DNA of 64,000 nucleotides from Planotetraspora kaengkrachanensis (GTDB lineage: Bacteria; Actinomycetota; Actinomycetes; Streptosporangiales; Streptosporangiaceae): contig NZ_BONV01000001.1 of NCBI RefSeq assembly GCF_016862895.1, forward strand, positions 62,001-126,000, read 5' to 3'. The notes under the pieces are model-generated. The model was not told the origin of the DNA and did not search any database. It was given only the letters and a program-made list of their open reading frames with translations. This document shows, piece after piece, positions 1 to 10,969 of this stretch (positions are counted from its first letter, which is position 1; the number at the start of each line of letters is the position of its first letter). The position numbers and the translations under genes are program-made.

Positions 1-12
1 AGTCTTCCACGT

Positions 13-1797
<1,785 letters not shown>

Positions 1798-1854
1798 CTA
1801 CGTGCGCGAACCCACCATGGCCAAGGGCCGGACCAGCGGGTACCTTGTCCCGTT

Positions 1855-2574
1855 ATGTCGATCGTGAAGCGTGTCGTGGGCCGGATCGCCCACCGGGGGT
1901 GGGCCTACCTGCGCGAGGCCGCCGCGCTCAGCCCCGGCTCCACGGGCGGTTACCGGTTCCGCCACCTCGGCGATGGGGCGTGCGTCTCCTTCCCGCTCGG
2001 CGCGATCTTCGGCGAGGCGTGGATCGAGATCGGCGACCACACGCTGATCGGGGAACGGGTCTCGATCTCGGCGGGGATGGGTCCCGGCGTGGACCTCGGG
2101 CCCGACTCGATCGTGCGGATCGGCCGCGCCTGCTCCATCGGCAGGGGCAGCCACATCGTCGGGCATCAGTCGATCGACATCGGCGACGACGTGTTCACCG
2201 GCCCGTACGTGTACATCACCGACCAGAACCACGTCTACGACGACCCGGAGACGCCCATCGGGCGGCAGTGGCCGCGCAACAATCCCGTCTCGATCGGTGC
2301 GGGCTCGTGGCTGGGCACCGGGGCGATCATCCTCCCGGGCACGCGCATCGGCCGGCAGTCGGTCGTCGCGGCCGGGGCGGTCGTCCGCGGCGAGTTCCCC
2401 GACCACTCGGTCATCGCGGGCGTCCCCGCCAAGATCGTCCGGCGGCACTCCCCCGAGCGGGGATGGCACAGCCCCCTCCTGCCGGTCCCCCCGGCCGAGC
2501 CGGTCGCCCTCCCCGATCCCCGTACGGCTCCCGAGCTGCCAGGCGTGCCCGCCACCGGCACCGGCCCCGCCTGA
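1855..2574 (+). CDS. Hexapeptide-repeat (left-handed beta-helix) acyltransferase
   Basis: The 239-residue protein has the repeating hexapeptide pattern of the LbH acyltransferase superfamily (IGDHTLIGERVSI, IGRACSIGRGSHI, IGAGSWLGTGAIILPG). It ends in the typical GVPAKIVR motif, as in sugar O-acetyltransferases and WbbJ-like enzymes. The Asn-His of TDQNHVYDD is in the position of the catalytic histidine region of this superfamily. A proline-rich tail of about 35 residues follows. I chose the ATG at 1855, which begins MSIVKRVVG; upstream in-frame codons read as non-conserved sequence. The acceptor cannot be told from sequence: cell-wall sugar, polysaccharide or antibiotic targets are all possible. 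It is divergent from pyrG. Confidence 0.85.
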   Translation: MSIVKRVVGRIAHRGWAYLREAAALSPGSTGGYRFRHLGDGACVSFPLGAIFGEAWIEIGDHTLIGERVSISAGMGPGVDLGPDSIVRIGRACSIGRGSHIVGHQSIDIGDDVFTGPYVYITDQNHVYDDPETPIGRQWPRNNPVSIGAGSWLGTGAIILPGTRIGRQSVVAAGAVVRGEFPDHSVIAGVPAKIVRRHSPERGWHSPLLPVPPAEPVALPDPRTAPELPGVPATGTGPA

Positions 2575-2778
2575 CCCGCTCACCCGGAGCCGCGACCCCG
2601 CCGACTCGGGCGCTCCGGCGGATCAGGAGGCGGTCGGTTCATCGAAAACGAACCGGCATGATCGGACATGTCGGGGCTTCCCTTTTTCTGGGGATTGGAG
2701 CCTCTGATCGGGGACACAGGGCCAGAATCGTCCGTTGATGTCTGCGCGAGATCGTCTCGCACAGCGAGGAGGTGCTGA

Positions 2779-3396
2779 TTGTTCGCGGCGCTGACCGGGC
2801 TCGGCCTGTCGACCGCGGCGGGGCTCAACGCCTACATCCCGCTGATGGTCGTCGGCCTGCTCGCCAACTTCACCGACGCCGTACGGCTGCCGCAGGGCTA
2901 CGAATGGCTGTCCAACGGCTGGGTGCTGACGATCATCGGGGTGCTGCTGGTCGCCGAGTTCGTGCTCGACAAGGTGCCCGTGGTCGACCACGTGAACGAC
3001 ATCGTGCAGACGGCCGTACGGCCCGCCTCGGGCGGCGTGGTGTTCAGCGCCACCGCGGCCGCGGCCGAGCTCGACAACTCCACCTGGATGGCCGAGCATC
3101 CGGCGGTCGGCTGGATCCTCGGGATCGTGGTCGCCCTGGCCGTTCACCTCGTCAAATCGAGCGCCAGGCCGGTCGTCAACGCGACCACGGCCGGCTTCGG
3201 CGCCCCCGTCGTCAGCACGGTGGAGGACGCGAGTTCGCTGGGCATGAGCCTCATCGCGATCTTCCTGCCGCTGCTGGTCGTCGTGGCCGTGGCGCTGCTC
3301 GCGCTGGGCGGGTGGCTGCTCCTGCGCCGGGTGCGGCGCTATCGGGAGTCCCGCAGAGCTCGCACCGTGCCGCCCCCGGGAGGTGTCACCGGCTGA
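2779..3396 (+). CDS. DUF4126 family membrane protein
   Basis: The 205-residue product starts MFAALTGLGLSTAAGLNAYIP, the hallmark of the DUF4126 family, and has about four to five hydrophobic segments ending in a basic cytoplasmic tail (RRVRRYRESRRAR). The function of the family is not known. I chose the TTG at 2779 because GAGGAGG at 2766-2772 is a strong ribosome binding site six bases upstream and the conserved N-terminus begins there. A short inverted repeat (GCGAG 2746-2750, CTCGC 2756-2760) lies just before the ribosome binding site. The 3' end overlaps the convergent zinc-ribbon gene by 11 bases. Confidence 0.85.
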   Translation: MFAALTGLGLSTAAGLNAYIPLMVVGLLANFTDAVRLPQGYEWLSNGWVLTIIGVLLVAEFVLDKVPVVDHVNDIVQTAVRPASGGVVFSATAAAAELDNSTWMAEHPAVGWILGIVVALAVHLVKSSARPVVNATTAGFGAPVVSTVEDASSLGMSLIAIFLPLLVVVAVALLALGGWLLLRRVRRYRESRRARTVPPPGGVTG

Positions 3397-4141
3397 ACTC
3401 CGCCGACATGACGTCGACGAGCGCCGCGGCCTCCTCCCTGGTGACCGCGCCCCTCAGGAGAGCGGCGGTCCGCTGCGCCTGCCGCGTCGTGGGAAGCGCC
3501 CCGGCCAGCAGGAACGGCAGGAACAGGCTCCTGCCGAGCAATTCGGGAGCCGAGACGCCGTGCGGGCGGCGCACCACGGAGACGTTCACCCGGATCGCGT
3601 GCTCGTTCCCCGGAGGGACGCCCGGCCGGTCGGTCTCGATCGCCGCGTAACGGAAGCCGTTGGCCAGGTCGCACCCCGGGCAGCCCGCCAGGCCCCTGCC
3701 CAGCCGGTCGCCGCAGTCACCGCAGGTCAGCCTGTCGAGCGCGGCGTCGAACACCCGCCAGTCATGCCGGTCGGGCTCCTCGGCGACCATCTGGGCGACC
3801 GCTCGCTCGTCCCCGGCGGCCCCCGCGCCTTCCGCGCCGGGCGCCCGGCCTCCCGTGCCCCGGGTCTCGGGCTCCCCCGCTCCGGCGCCCCGAGCGCCCG
3901 CCGTCGGGGTCGGCGGCGGGGTCGGCGGCGGGGTCGGCGTCGCGGTCGGGGTCGGGGTCGGCGTCGCGGTCGGCAGCGGCGGTGTCGGTGTGCCGAGCAT
4001 CGGCGTGAGGAACTCCCGCCAGGCGTCCTCGACGATGTCGTCGACGAGCGCGGCACAGCGCCGGCAGCCGGGTGCTCCGCCGTACTCCCAGCCGCCGCAG
4101 GCCGTGCACCGCCGCAGCGGCTCGCCCACCGCCGGTCTCAC
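3386..4141 (-). CDS. Two-zinc-ribbon protein with Pro-Thr-rich linker, function unknown
   Basis: The 251-residue protein is not one I recognise. It has an N-terminal CxxC...CxxC pair (Cys12, Cys15, Cys26, Cys29) and a second pair in LTCGDCGDRL...GCPGCD around residues 150-170, so two zinc-ribbon modules are likely. Between them is a low-complexity Pro/Thr stretch (TPTPTPTATPTPPPTPPP), encoded by tandem GGTCGG-like hexamers at about 3900-3980. No signal peptide or membrane segment is visible, so it is probably cytoplasmic. The C-terminal 80 residues are an unassigned domain. GTG start at 4141. It lies 3 bases after the ArsR-type regulator gene on the same strand and is probably co-transcribed with it. 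Confidence 0.75.
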   Translation of the reverse strand: MRPAVGEPLRRCTACGGWEYGGAPGCRRCAALVDDIVEDAWREFLTPMLGTPTPPLPTATPTPTPTATPTPPPTPPPTPTAGARGAGAGEPETRGTGGRAPGAEGAGAAGDERAVAQMVAEEPDRHDWRVFDAALDRLTCGDCGDRLGRGLAGCPGCDLANGFRYAAIETDRPGVPPGNEHAIRVNVSVVRRPHGVSAPELLGRSLFLPFLLAGALPTTRQAQRTAALLRGAVTREEAAALVDVMSAEFSR

Positions 4142-4144
4142 GCG

Positions 4145-4624
4145 TCACCCCCGGTCGCCCGCGGTGCGTCGTGCGGTGCCGCTTCCGGTCCTCCCGGTGC
4201 CGCCCGGGGCGGTCGCCGCAACGGGCGCCTCCTCCTGCACAGGCCCGCGTGAGGCGCCGGCGGCCAGGATCGGCGCCACGTCGGGCGCCGGGACTGCCGC
4301 CGGGTCGGGTCCGGCGCCGAGGACGGCGGTCAGCAATCCGGGGAAACGCCCGTCCAGGTCGTCACTGCGCAGGCTGACGTAACGCCGGCGGCCGTGGGGG
4401 ACGTTGCGGACCACCCCGGCCTCGCGCAACGTCTTGAGGTGATGGGAGAGCGTGGACTTGGGAATCTCCGCGCCGACCGGCTGGCAGGCCGCCACCTCGA
4501 TCGGCCCCTCGACGAGGGACCGCACGATCGCCAGCCGTGACGGATCGCTCAGGGCGAAAAGCACGTCGGTCAGGGTCAGGTCCGCCGCGTCCGGATGCGC
4601 GAGCTCCCGTGAGCTTCCACTCAT
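4145..4624 (-). CDS. ArsR-type winged-helix transcriptional regulator
   Basis: The 159-residue protein carries an ArsR-like winged helix: ALSDPSRLAIVRSLVEG, then the recognition helix PKSTLSHHLKTLREAGVV and a wing HGRRRYVSL. The C-terminal 55 residues are Ala/Pro/Gly-rich and probably disordered. It lacks the ELCVCDL cysteine motif of metal-sensing ArsR proteins and has a single Cys (AACQP), so the signal is probably not arsenic. I chose the ATG at 4624. There is no ribosome binding site, and a TATTCT -10 box ends six bases before the ATG, so the message is probably leaderless. It is divergent from the MFS gene at 4707, the likely target, through the operators at 4626 and 4673. Confidence 0.88.
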   Translation of the reverse strand: MSGSSRELAHPDAADLTLTDVLFALSDPSRLAIVRSLVEGPIEVAACQPVGAEIPKSTLSHHLKTLREAGVVRNVPHGRRRYVSLRSDDLDGRFPGLLTAVLGAGPDPAAVPAPDVAPILAAGASRGPVQEEAPVAATAPGGTGRTGSGTARRTAGDRG

Positions 4625-4625
4625 G

Positions 4626-4643
4626 GTTCGAGAATAGTTGAAC
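4626..4643. promoter_or_regulatory. Operator 1 in the arsR-MFS divergent promoter
   Basis: The 18-bp inverted repeat GTTCGAGAATAGTTGAAC shares 14 of 18 bases with operator 2. On the minus strand it contains the arsR -10 box (TATTCT, complement of 4631-4636). On the plus strand it contains TTGAAC (4638-4643), which fits the -35 box of the MFS promoter. One bound repressor could therefore shut both genes. Confidence 0.75.
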
Positions 4644-4666
4644 CGTCGCCCGCCGGAGCGTAGTCT
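4638..4666 (+). promoter_or_regulatory. Predicted promoter of the MFS gene
   Basis: TTGAAC (4638-4643) and TAGTCT (4661-4666) are separated by 17 bases, giving a start of transcription near 4673, exactly at the left edge of operator 2. Confidence 0.6.
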
Positions 4667-4672
4667 CCAACA

Positions 4673-4690
4673 GTTCGAAAATTTTGGAAC
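4673..4690. promoter_or_regulatory. Operator 2 in the arsR-MFS divergent promoter
   Basis: GTTCGAAAATTTTGGAAC is an 18-bp inverted repeat with one mismatched pair. It starts 47 bases after operator 1 and lies at the predicted MFS transcription start, immediately before the ribosome binding site AAGGAG (4694-4699). Confidence 0.75.
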
Positions 4691-4706
4691 TTTAAGGAGC
4701 ACGCGC

Positions 4707-6014
4707 ATGATTGGCGCTCCACCGTCAACCGGCCGCGCCGGGTGGCGGATTCCCCGGCGGGCCGGATTCTGGCTGGTCGGCGGAACCCTGCTGGCCTTCA
4801 TGGCGGCCTCGAGCACGCCCTCCCCTCTCTACGTCGTCTACCAGCAGCGATGGCACTTCTCCGCCGCCGTACTCACCGCCGTGTTCGCCGTTTACGTCCT
4901 GGCCCTGCTGATCGCGTTGCTGACCGTCGGAGGGATCTCCGACCATGTCGGCCGGCGGCCCGTCCTGGCCACCGCTCTCCTGGCCGAGGCGGCCGCCATG
5001 GTCGTGTTCATGGCCGCGGACGGCGTCGGGCTGCTGTTGCTTGCGCGGATCCTGCAGGGCCTCGCGACGGGGGCCGCGGCCGGTGCCATCAGCGCCGCGG
5101 TGGTGGACCTCCAGCCGGGGCCGCGCCAGGGCGCGCTGACGAACAGCGTGGCGCCCACCGTGGGCCTGGCCGTGGGAGCGCTGGGGGCCGGACTGCTGCT
5201 GCAGTACGCTCCCGCCCCGACCACCTTGCCGTTCGCCCTGCTCGCTGTGGTCTTCGTGATCCTGGCGGCCGCTGTGGCGTTCCTGCCGGAGACGGTCTCG
5301 CGGCGCCCCGGAGCCCTGTCGTCGCTACGCCCGCGCGCGTCCGTACCGCCCCAGGCCCGGCGGGCGTTTCTCACCGCCGTCCCCTGCCTCGTGGCGACGT
5401 GGGCGATGGGCGGCCTCTACCTGTCCCTCGGCGGATCGGTGACGGCGAGCGTTCTGCACGTCTCCAATCACCTGGTGGGCGGCCTCGTGGTCACCACCCT
5501 GACAGGGGCCGGCGCCGTCGCCTCAGTGGTGGTCCGCGACATGGATCCGCGGCGCGTGATGACCGCCGGATCGGCCTCGCTGGCGATCGGCACGGCGCTG
5601 ACCATGACCGCGATCGCCCTGGAGTCGGCGCCGCTGTTCTTCGTCGGCACCGCGGTCGCGGGCAGCGGCTTCGGCGCCGCCTTCCTCGGCGCGTTCCGCT
5701 CGCTCGCGCAACTCGCCGAACCCGCGGAGCGGGCGGAACTGTTCGCCTCCATCTATGTGGTGAGCTACCTGGCGTTCAGCGTGCCCGCCGTCCTGGCCGG
5801 ACTGGCCGTCCCCTCCGCCGGCCTACACGACACGGCAACCGCCTACGGCGCCCTGGTCCTGGTTCTGGCGCTGCTCGCCGTGGTCGCCGGAGCGGTCGCG
5901 CGGCGTCCCCGCCAGGACGCCGCCGACGGCCCGGCGAAGGCCCAGCACGCCCCGGCGGAGACTGGGCGCACGCCTGAGGCCGTCCGGGACCCGGAGGCGG
6001 TCCGCACGCCCTGA
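4707..6014 (+). CDS. MFS efflux transporter
   Basis: The 435-residue integral membrane protein has about 12 hydrophobic segments. The MFS motif A loop appears as GGISDHVGRRPVL after the second segment, followed by LLARILQGLATGAAAGAI, typical of drug:proton antiporters. A hydrophilic tail of about 40 residues ends it. The ATG at 4707 has AAGGAG seven bases upstream. Control by the divergent ArsR-type regulator is likely, because two matching operators cover its promoter. The substrate is unknown; the layout of a repressor with its own exporter suggests induction by the exported compound. Confidence 0.9.
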   Translation: MIGAPPSTGRAGWRIPRRAGFWLVGGTLLAFMAASSTPSPLYVVYQQRWHFSAAVLTAVFAVYVLALLIALLTVGGISDHVGRRPVLATALLAEAAAMVVFMAADGVGLLLLARILQGLATGAAAGAISAAVVDLQPGPRQGALTNSVAPTVGLAVGALGAGLLLQYAPAPTTLPFALLAVVFVILAAAVAFLPETVSRRPGALSSLRPRASVPPQARRAFLTAVPCLVATWAMGGLYLSLGGSVTASVLHVSNHLVGGLVVTTLTGAGAVASVVVRDMDPRRVMTAGSASLAIGTALTMTAIALESAPLFFVGTAVAGSGFGAAFLGAFRSLAQLAEPAERAELFASIYVVSYLAFSVPAVLAGLAVPSAGLHDTATAYGALVLVLALLAVVAGAVARRPRQDAADGPAKAQHAPAETGRTPEAVRDPEAVRTP

Positions 6015-6071
6015 CCTGCTCACGGACCCTGCTCACGACCCGCCGGGCGGCCCCGAGCCGTCGGTGGGGCT

Positions 6072-6098
6072 GTCTCCTCCGGTCTCGCCGGAGGAGAC
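6072..6098. terminator. Bidirectional hairpin between MFS gene and uvrB
   Basis: Perfect 11-bp arms GTCTCCTCCGG (6072-6082) and CCGGAGGAGAC (6088-6098) enclose a 5-base loop. It sits between two convergent genes. There is no T run, so it would be an L-shaped terminator as is common in actinobacteria. Confidence 0.65.
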
Positions 6099-6177
6099 GG
6101 CCGGGCAGGCGGAACGGGACGGGCGATGCCCGCCTGGGACGGCCCGTCACGCGGGGCGCGTCAGGCGGGGCGCGGGG

Positions 6178-8289
<2,112 letters not shown>

Positions 8290-8426
8290 CGGCCGATCTC
8301 CACTCCTCGCTTGCCGTGGGGCGAATCCTTCAACGGCGGCGACTCCGCTCGCCGCGCCGGGCCCACACCTTCATAACCTACGCGCGGGCACCGACATTTC
8401 CCGGCGCGGATCCCGGCAGGGCCCGC

Positions 8427-9620
8427 TCAGGCCATGAGCAGCAACGCGATCACCGCGGCGGCGACGCCGACGACCGCGAGGCCCACGCCGGTGAGGATGA
8501 ACTTGGCGACGGGGACGCGCACCTCCCAGCGGCGGCACCACTCGAACCACAACAGTGTCGCCAAGGATCCCCACGGCGTCGCCACCGCTCCCACGTTGAC
8601 GCCGATCAGCAGCGACAACAACGGCACGTGGTTGGCCTCCGGGATGACCTGCTCCCCCGCGACGTAGGCGGGGAGGTTGTTCACCACGTTGGACAACCCC
8701 GCGCCGGCGGCGGCCGCGCGGAAGTCGCCGTCACCCGCGCCGTCCGGCCCGATGATCACGCTCATCACGGATTCGAGGCCGAACCTGCCGAGCGTGGGCA
8801 CGACGAGGAACAACCCGGTTACGAACACGAGCAGCCGCCAGGGAACGAGGCTCCAGCCGAGCCTTTTTCTGTCCCGCCGGGCGAAGGCGACGACGACGGC
8901 GACCGCGGCGACCGGCGCGGCCGCCTCGATCGGCGCTCCGGCCAGGATCGCGCCGACGAACACTACACATGCCGCGGCGGCGACGGAGAACAGCGTGCGG
9001 TCGGCGATCACCGGAGCCGGGGGCGGAACGTAGCGGTCGGCCCCGCGTTCCCCTCGCCGCCAGTAGAAGATCCACAGGAACGCCATCGTGACCGACACGG
9101 CCGCCAGGGCCGGCGCCCACATGCGGGCGGCGAACTCCCGCGTGCTGAGCGCCACCCGGCTCATCGCGAGGAGGTTGGTGAGGTTGGAGACCGGCAACAG
9201 CAGGCTCGCGGTGTTGGAGAGCCAGACTGTCGTCATCGCGAGCGGCATCGGCGCGATCTCGGCTCGTGGCGCGAGTGCCAGCATGACCGGGGTGAGCAGC
9301 ACGGCCGTAGTGTCAAGATTGAGAAATATCGTCACCAAAGATGCGAAAGCCGTACAAAGGATGAAAAGAGCGGCATAGTTGCCGCGGCCGACGATGGCGA
9401 GCCGGGTGGCGACGACGTCGAAGACCTGGGCCTCCTTCGTCAGCTCCGCGAGCACGACGACCGCGCACAGGAAGAGCAGCAGCGGCGCGATCCTGTCGAC
9501 GCTCTCCCTGGCCGCCGCGGCCGGAAGCAGGCCTGTGACCACGAACGACACACCCAGCGCGAGCAGCCCCACGCTGATCCAGTCGAGTACGCCCAGCCGC
9601 CGTGACCTCACCGGCGCCAT
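8427..9620 (-). CDS. ArsB/NhaD-type (ion transporter superfamily) permease
   Basis: The 397-residue membrane protein has 10-12 hydrophobic segments and the pattern of the ArsB/NhaD/SLC13 ion transporter superfamily: TIFLNLDTTAVLLTPV in the first half and the repeat-like GLSNVVNNLPAYVAG in the second half. These are the two re-entrant hairpins with NxDxT and NNLP motifs. It could move arsenite, sodium or a dicarboxylate. There is no arsR or arsC next to it, so arsenic export is not supported by context. The gene starts with ATG at 9620, 47 bases after the end of coaE on the same strand. Confidence 0.85.
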   Translation of the reverse strand: MAPVRSRRLGVLDWISVGLLALGVSFVVTGLLPAAAARESVDRIAPLLLFLCAVVVLAELTKEAQVFDVVATRLAIVGRGNYAALFILCTAFASLVTIFLNLDTTAVLLTPVMLALAPRAEIAPMPLAMTTVWLSNTASLLLPVSNLTNLLAMSRVALSTREFAARMWAPALAAVSVTMAFLWIFYWRRGERGADRYVPPPAPVIADRTLFSVAAAACVVFVGAILAGAPIEAAAPVAAVAVVVAFARRDRKRLGWSLVPWRLLVFVTGLFLVVPTLGRFGLESVMSVIIGPDGAGDGDFRAAAAGAGLSNVVNNLPAYVAGEQVIPEANHVPLLSLLIGVNVGAVATPWGSLATLLWFEWCRRWEVRVPVAKFILTGVGLAVVGVAAAVIALLLMA

Positions 9621-9667
9621 CTTCCCCAGGGGCGGGCGATGACACTGTGGCCCGCGTCACCCGACCG

Positions 9668-10258
9668 CTATCTGGCCCGCAGACCGGCCCACACCTCGGC
9701 GACGCGGCCGTCGAGGTCGTCCAGAGTGCCCTCGTTGCCGATCACGATGTCCGCGATCTTCAGACGGTCTTCGCGTGCGGCCTGAGCGGCGAGCCGCGCC
9801 CGCGCCTCGGATTCGTTCATGTCACGGAACTTGCGCAGCCGCTCGAGACGGATCTCGTCGGAGGCGTCCACGACGATCACCACGTCGTAGAGTCCCGCGA
9901 GATTGTTCTCGGCCAGCAACGGGACGTCGTAGACCACGATCGCGTCGGCGGGCGCCGTCTGCTGGAGCTCCTGCATCCGGGCTCCCACCTTGGGGTGGAC
10001 GATCCCGTTGAGGATCTTCAACTTCGCCGCGTCCCCGAAGACGATCGAACCGAGCCTCTCCCGGTCGAGCGTGCCGTCCGGGCGCAGGATGTCCTCGCCG
10101 AAGGCCTCGACGATCTCGGTGAGGCCGGGGGTTCCCGGCTCGACCACCTCACGTGCGATCTTGTCGGCGTCGATGACCACCGCGCCCACGGCCGCGAGCC
10201 TCTTGGAGACCTCGCTCTTGCCCGAACCTATGCCGCCCGTCAGGCCAACCTTCAGCAC
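9668..10258 (-). CDS. coaE: Dephospho-CoA kinase
   Basis: CoaE phosphorylates dephospho-CoA at the 3'-OH of ribose, the last step of coenzyme A synthesis. The 196-residue protein begins [19 protein letters not shown], with the P-loop at residues 8-15, and has [16 protein letters not shown] and the conserved [13 protein letters not shown]. It is short for an actinobacterial CoaE, some of which carry a C-terminal GrpB-like domain; that domain is absent here. It lies downstream of rpsA and the GNAT gene, the usual rpsA-coaE-uvrB vicinity in actinobacteria. Confidence 0.97.
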   Translation of the reverse strand: MLKVGLTGGIGSGKSEVSKRLAAVGAVVIDADKIAREVVEPGTPGLTEIVEAFGEDILRPDGTLDRERLGSIVFGDAAKLKILNGIVHPKVGARMQELQQTAPADAIVVYDVPLLAENNLAGLYDVVIVVDASDEIRLERLRKFRDMNESEARARLAAQAAREDRLKIADIVIGNEGTLDDLDGRVAEVWAGLRAR

Positions 10259-10282
10259 GCCCGAAGCCTACCGACAGGGATC

Positions 10283-10738
10283 TCAGACGTCGCGCCGGAG
10301 GTGCACCAGCGTCAGGTGGTCCTGGACGCGTTCCCTGTGCGTCTCGCGGTAGCCGAGACGGCGATACAGCTGCAGGTTCCCGCCCGACAGATGACCGGTG
10401 AACAGGTCGAAGGCGGTGGCCTCCGGCACGGCGTCGTGAAGCGCGGACAGCAGGCCGCCCCCGATTCCCTCACCCTGGCGGTCGGGGACGACGACGAGGC
10501 GCCCCACGAGGCAGGTGGTGCCGTTGAGCCGGGCCCGGACGGACCCGACGATCCGCCCGCTCGCCGTCGCCTTCAGCACGACCCCGGTCCCGATGAACTC
10601 GCGGACCTGCTCGGCGGACTCGACCAGAGGCCCGATGAACGGGTCTCCGTACAGCTGGGCCTCGGTCACGTAGGCGGCCCGCTGGACGGTGAGGATCTCC
10701 CCCGCGTCTTCGGGGAGGGCGCGCGTGATGTCCACCAC
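10283..10738 (-). CDS. GNAT family N-acetyltransferase
   Basis: The roughly 151-residue protein has the GNAT acetyl-CoA site: VGRLVVVPDRQGEGIGGGLLSAL (motif A with QGEGIG) and LYRRLGYRE near the C-terminus. The substrate is unknown. I chose the GTG at 10738 (or the adjacent GTG at 10735), giving VVDITRALPEDAGEILTV. An AGGG lies about eight bases upstream, and the frame further upstream reads into a tandem repeat. It is 24 bases from coaE and probably forms a unit with it. Confidence 0.82.
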   Translation of the reverse strand: MVDITRALPEDAGEILTVQRAAYVTEAQLYGDPFIGPLVESAEQVREFIGTGVVLKATASGRIVGSVRARLNGTTCLVGRLVVVPDRQGEGIGGGLLSALHDAVPEATAFDLFTGHLSGGNLQLYRRLGYRETHRERVQDHLTLVHLRRDV

Positions 10739-10812
10739 GCCGCACACCCTATCGGCGTGGCGGGGACCCGGCCGCGCCGTCGCCCCGCCGGCGACCAGGA
10801 CGCCCGGGCAGC

Positions 10813-10858
10813 GCCGGGCATGAGGGCCGGGCATGAGGGCCGGGCATGAGGGCCGGGC
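10813..10858. repeat. 13-bp tandem repeat, 3.5 copies
   Basis: GCCGGGCATGAGG is repeated at 10813, 10826 and 10839, with a partial fourth copy to 10858. It lies between the GNAT start and the rpsA terminator. No function is evident; it is a likely site of copy-number variation. Confidence 0.85.
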
Positions 10859-10917
10859 TGGCCGGCGTCAGGCGTGAGCGCCGGGCAGAAGCCCGTGAAA
10901 TGAGGCCGGACACGAGG

Positions 10918-10941
10918 AAGGCCCCGCCGAAGCGGGGCCTT
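10918..10941 (-). terminator. rpsA terminator with UUCG loop
   Basis: The 10-bp arms AAGGCCCCGC (10918-10927) and GCGGGGCCTT (10932-10941) read on the minus strand as a perfect stem closed by C-UUCG-G, 29 bases after the rpsA stop codon. A short T-rich stretch follows. Confidence 0.85.
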
Positions 10942-10969
10942 GCCTGCGTTCACTTCACTTCAGGTGCGG

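Noticed and set aside
8427-9620. Arsenite efflux pump ArsB
   Set aside because: The family match covers other ion transporters, and no arsR, arsC or other arsenic gene is near. The ArsR-type regulator at 4145 is tied to the MFS gene instead.
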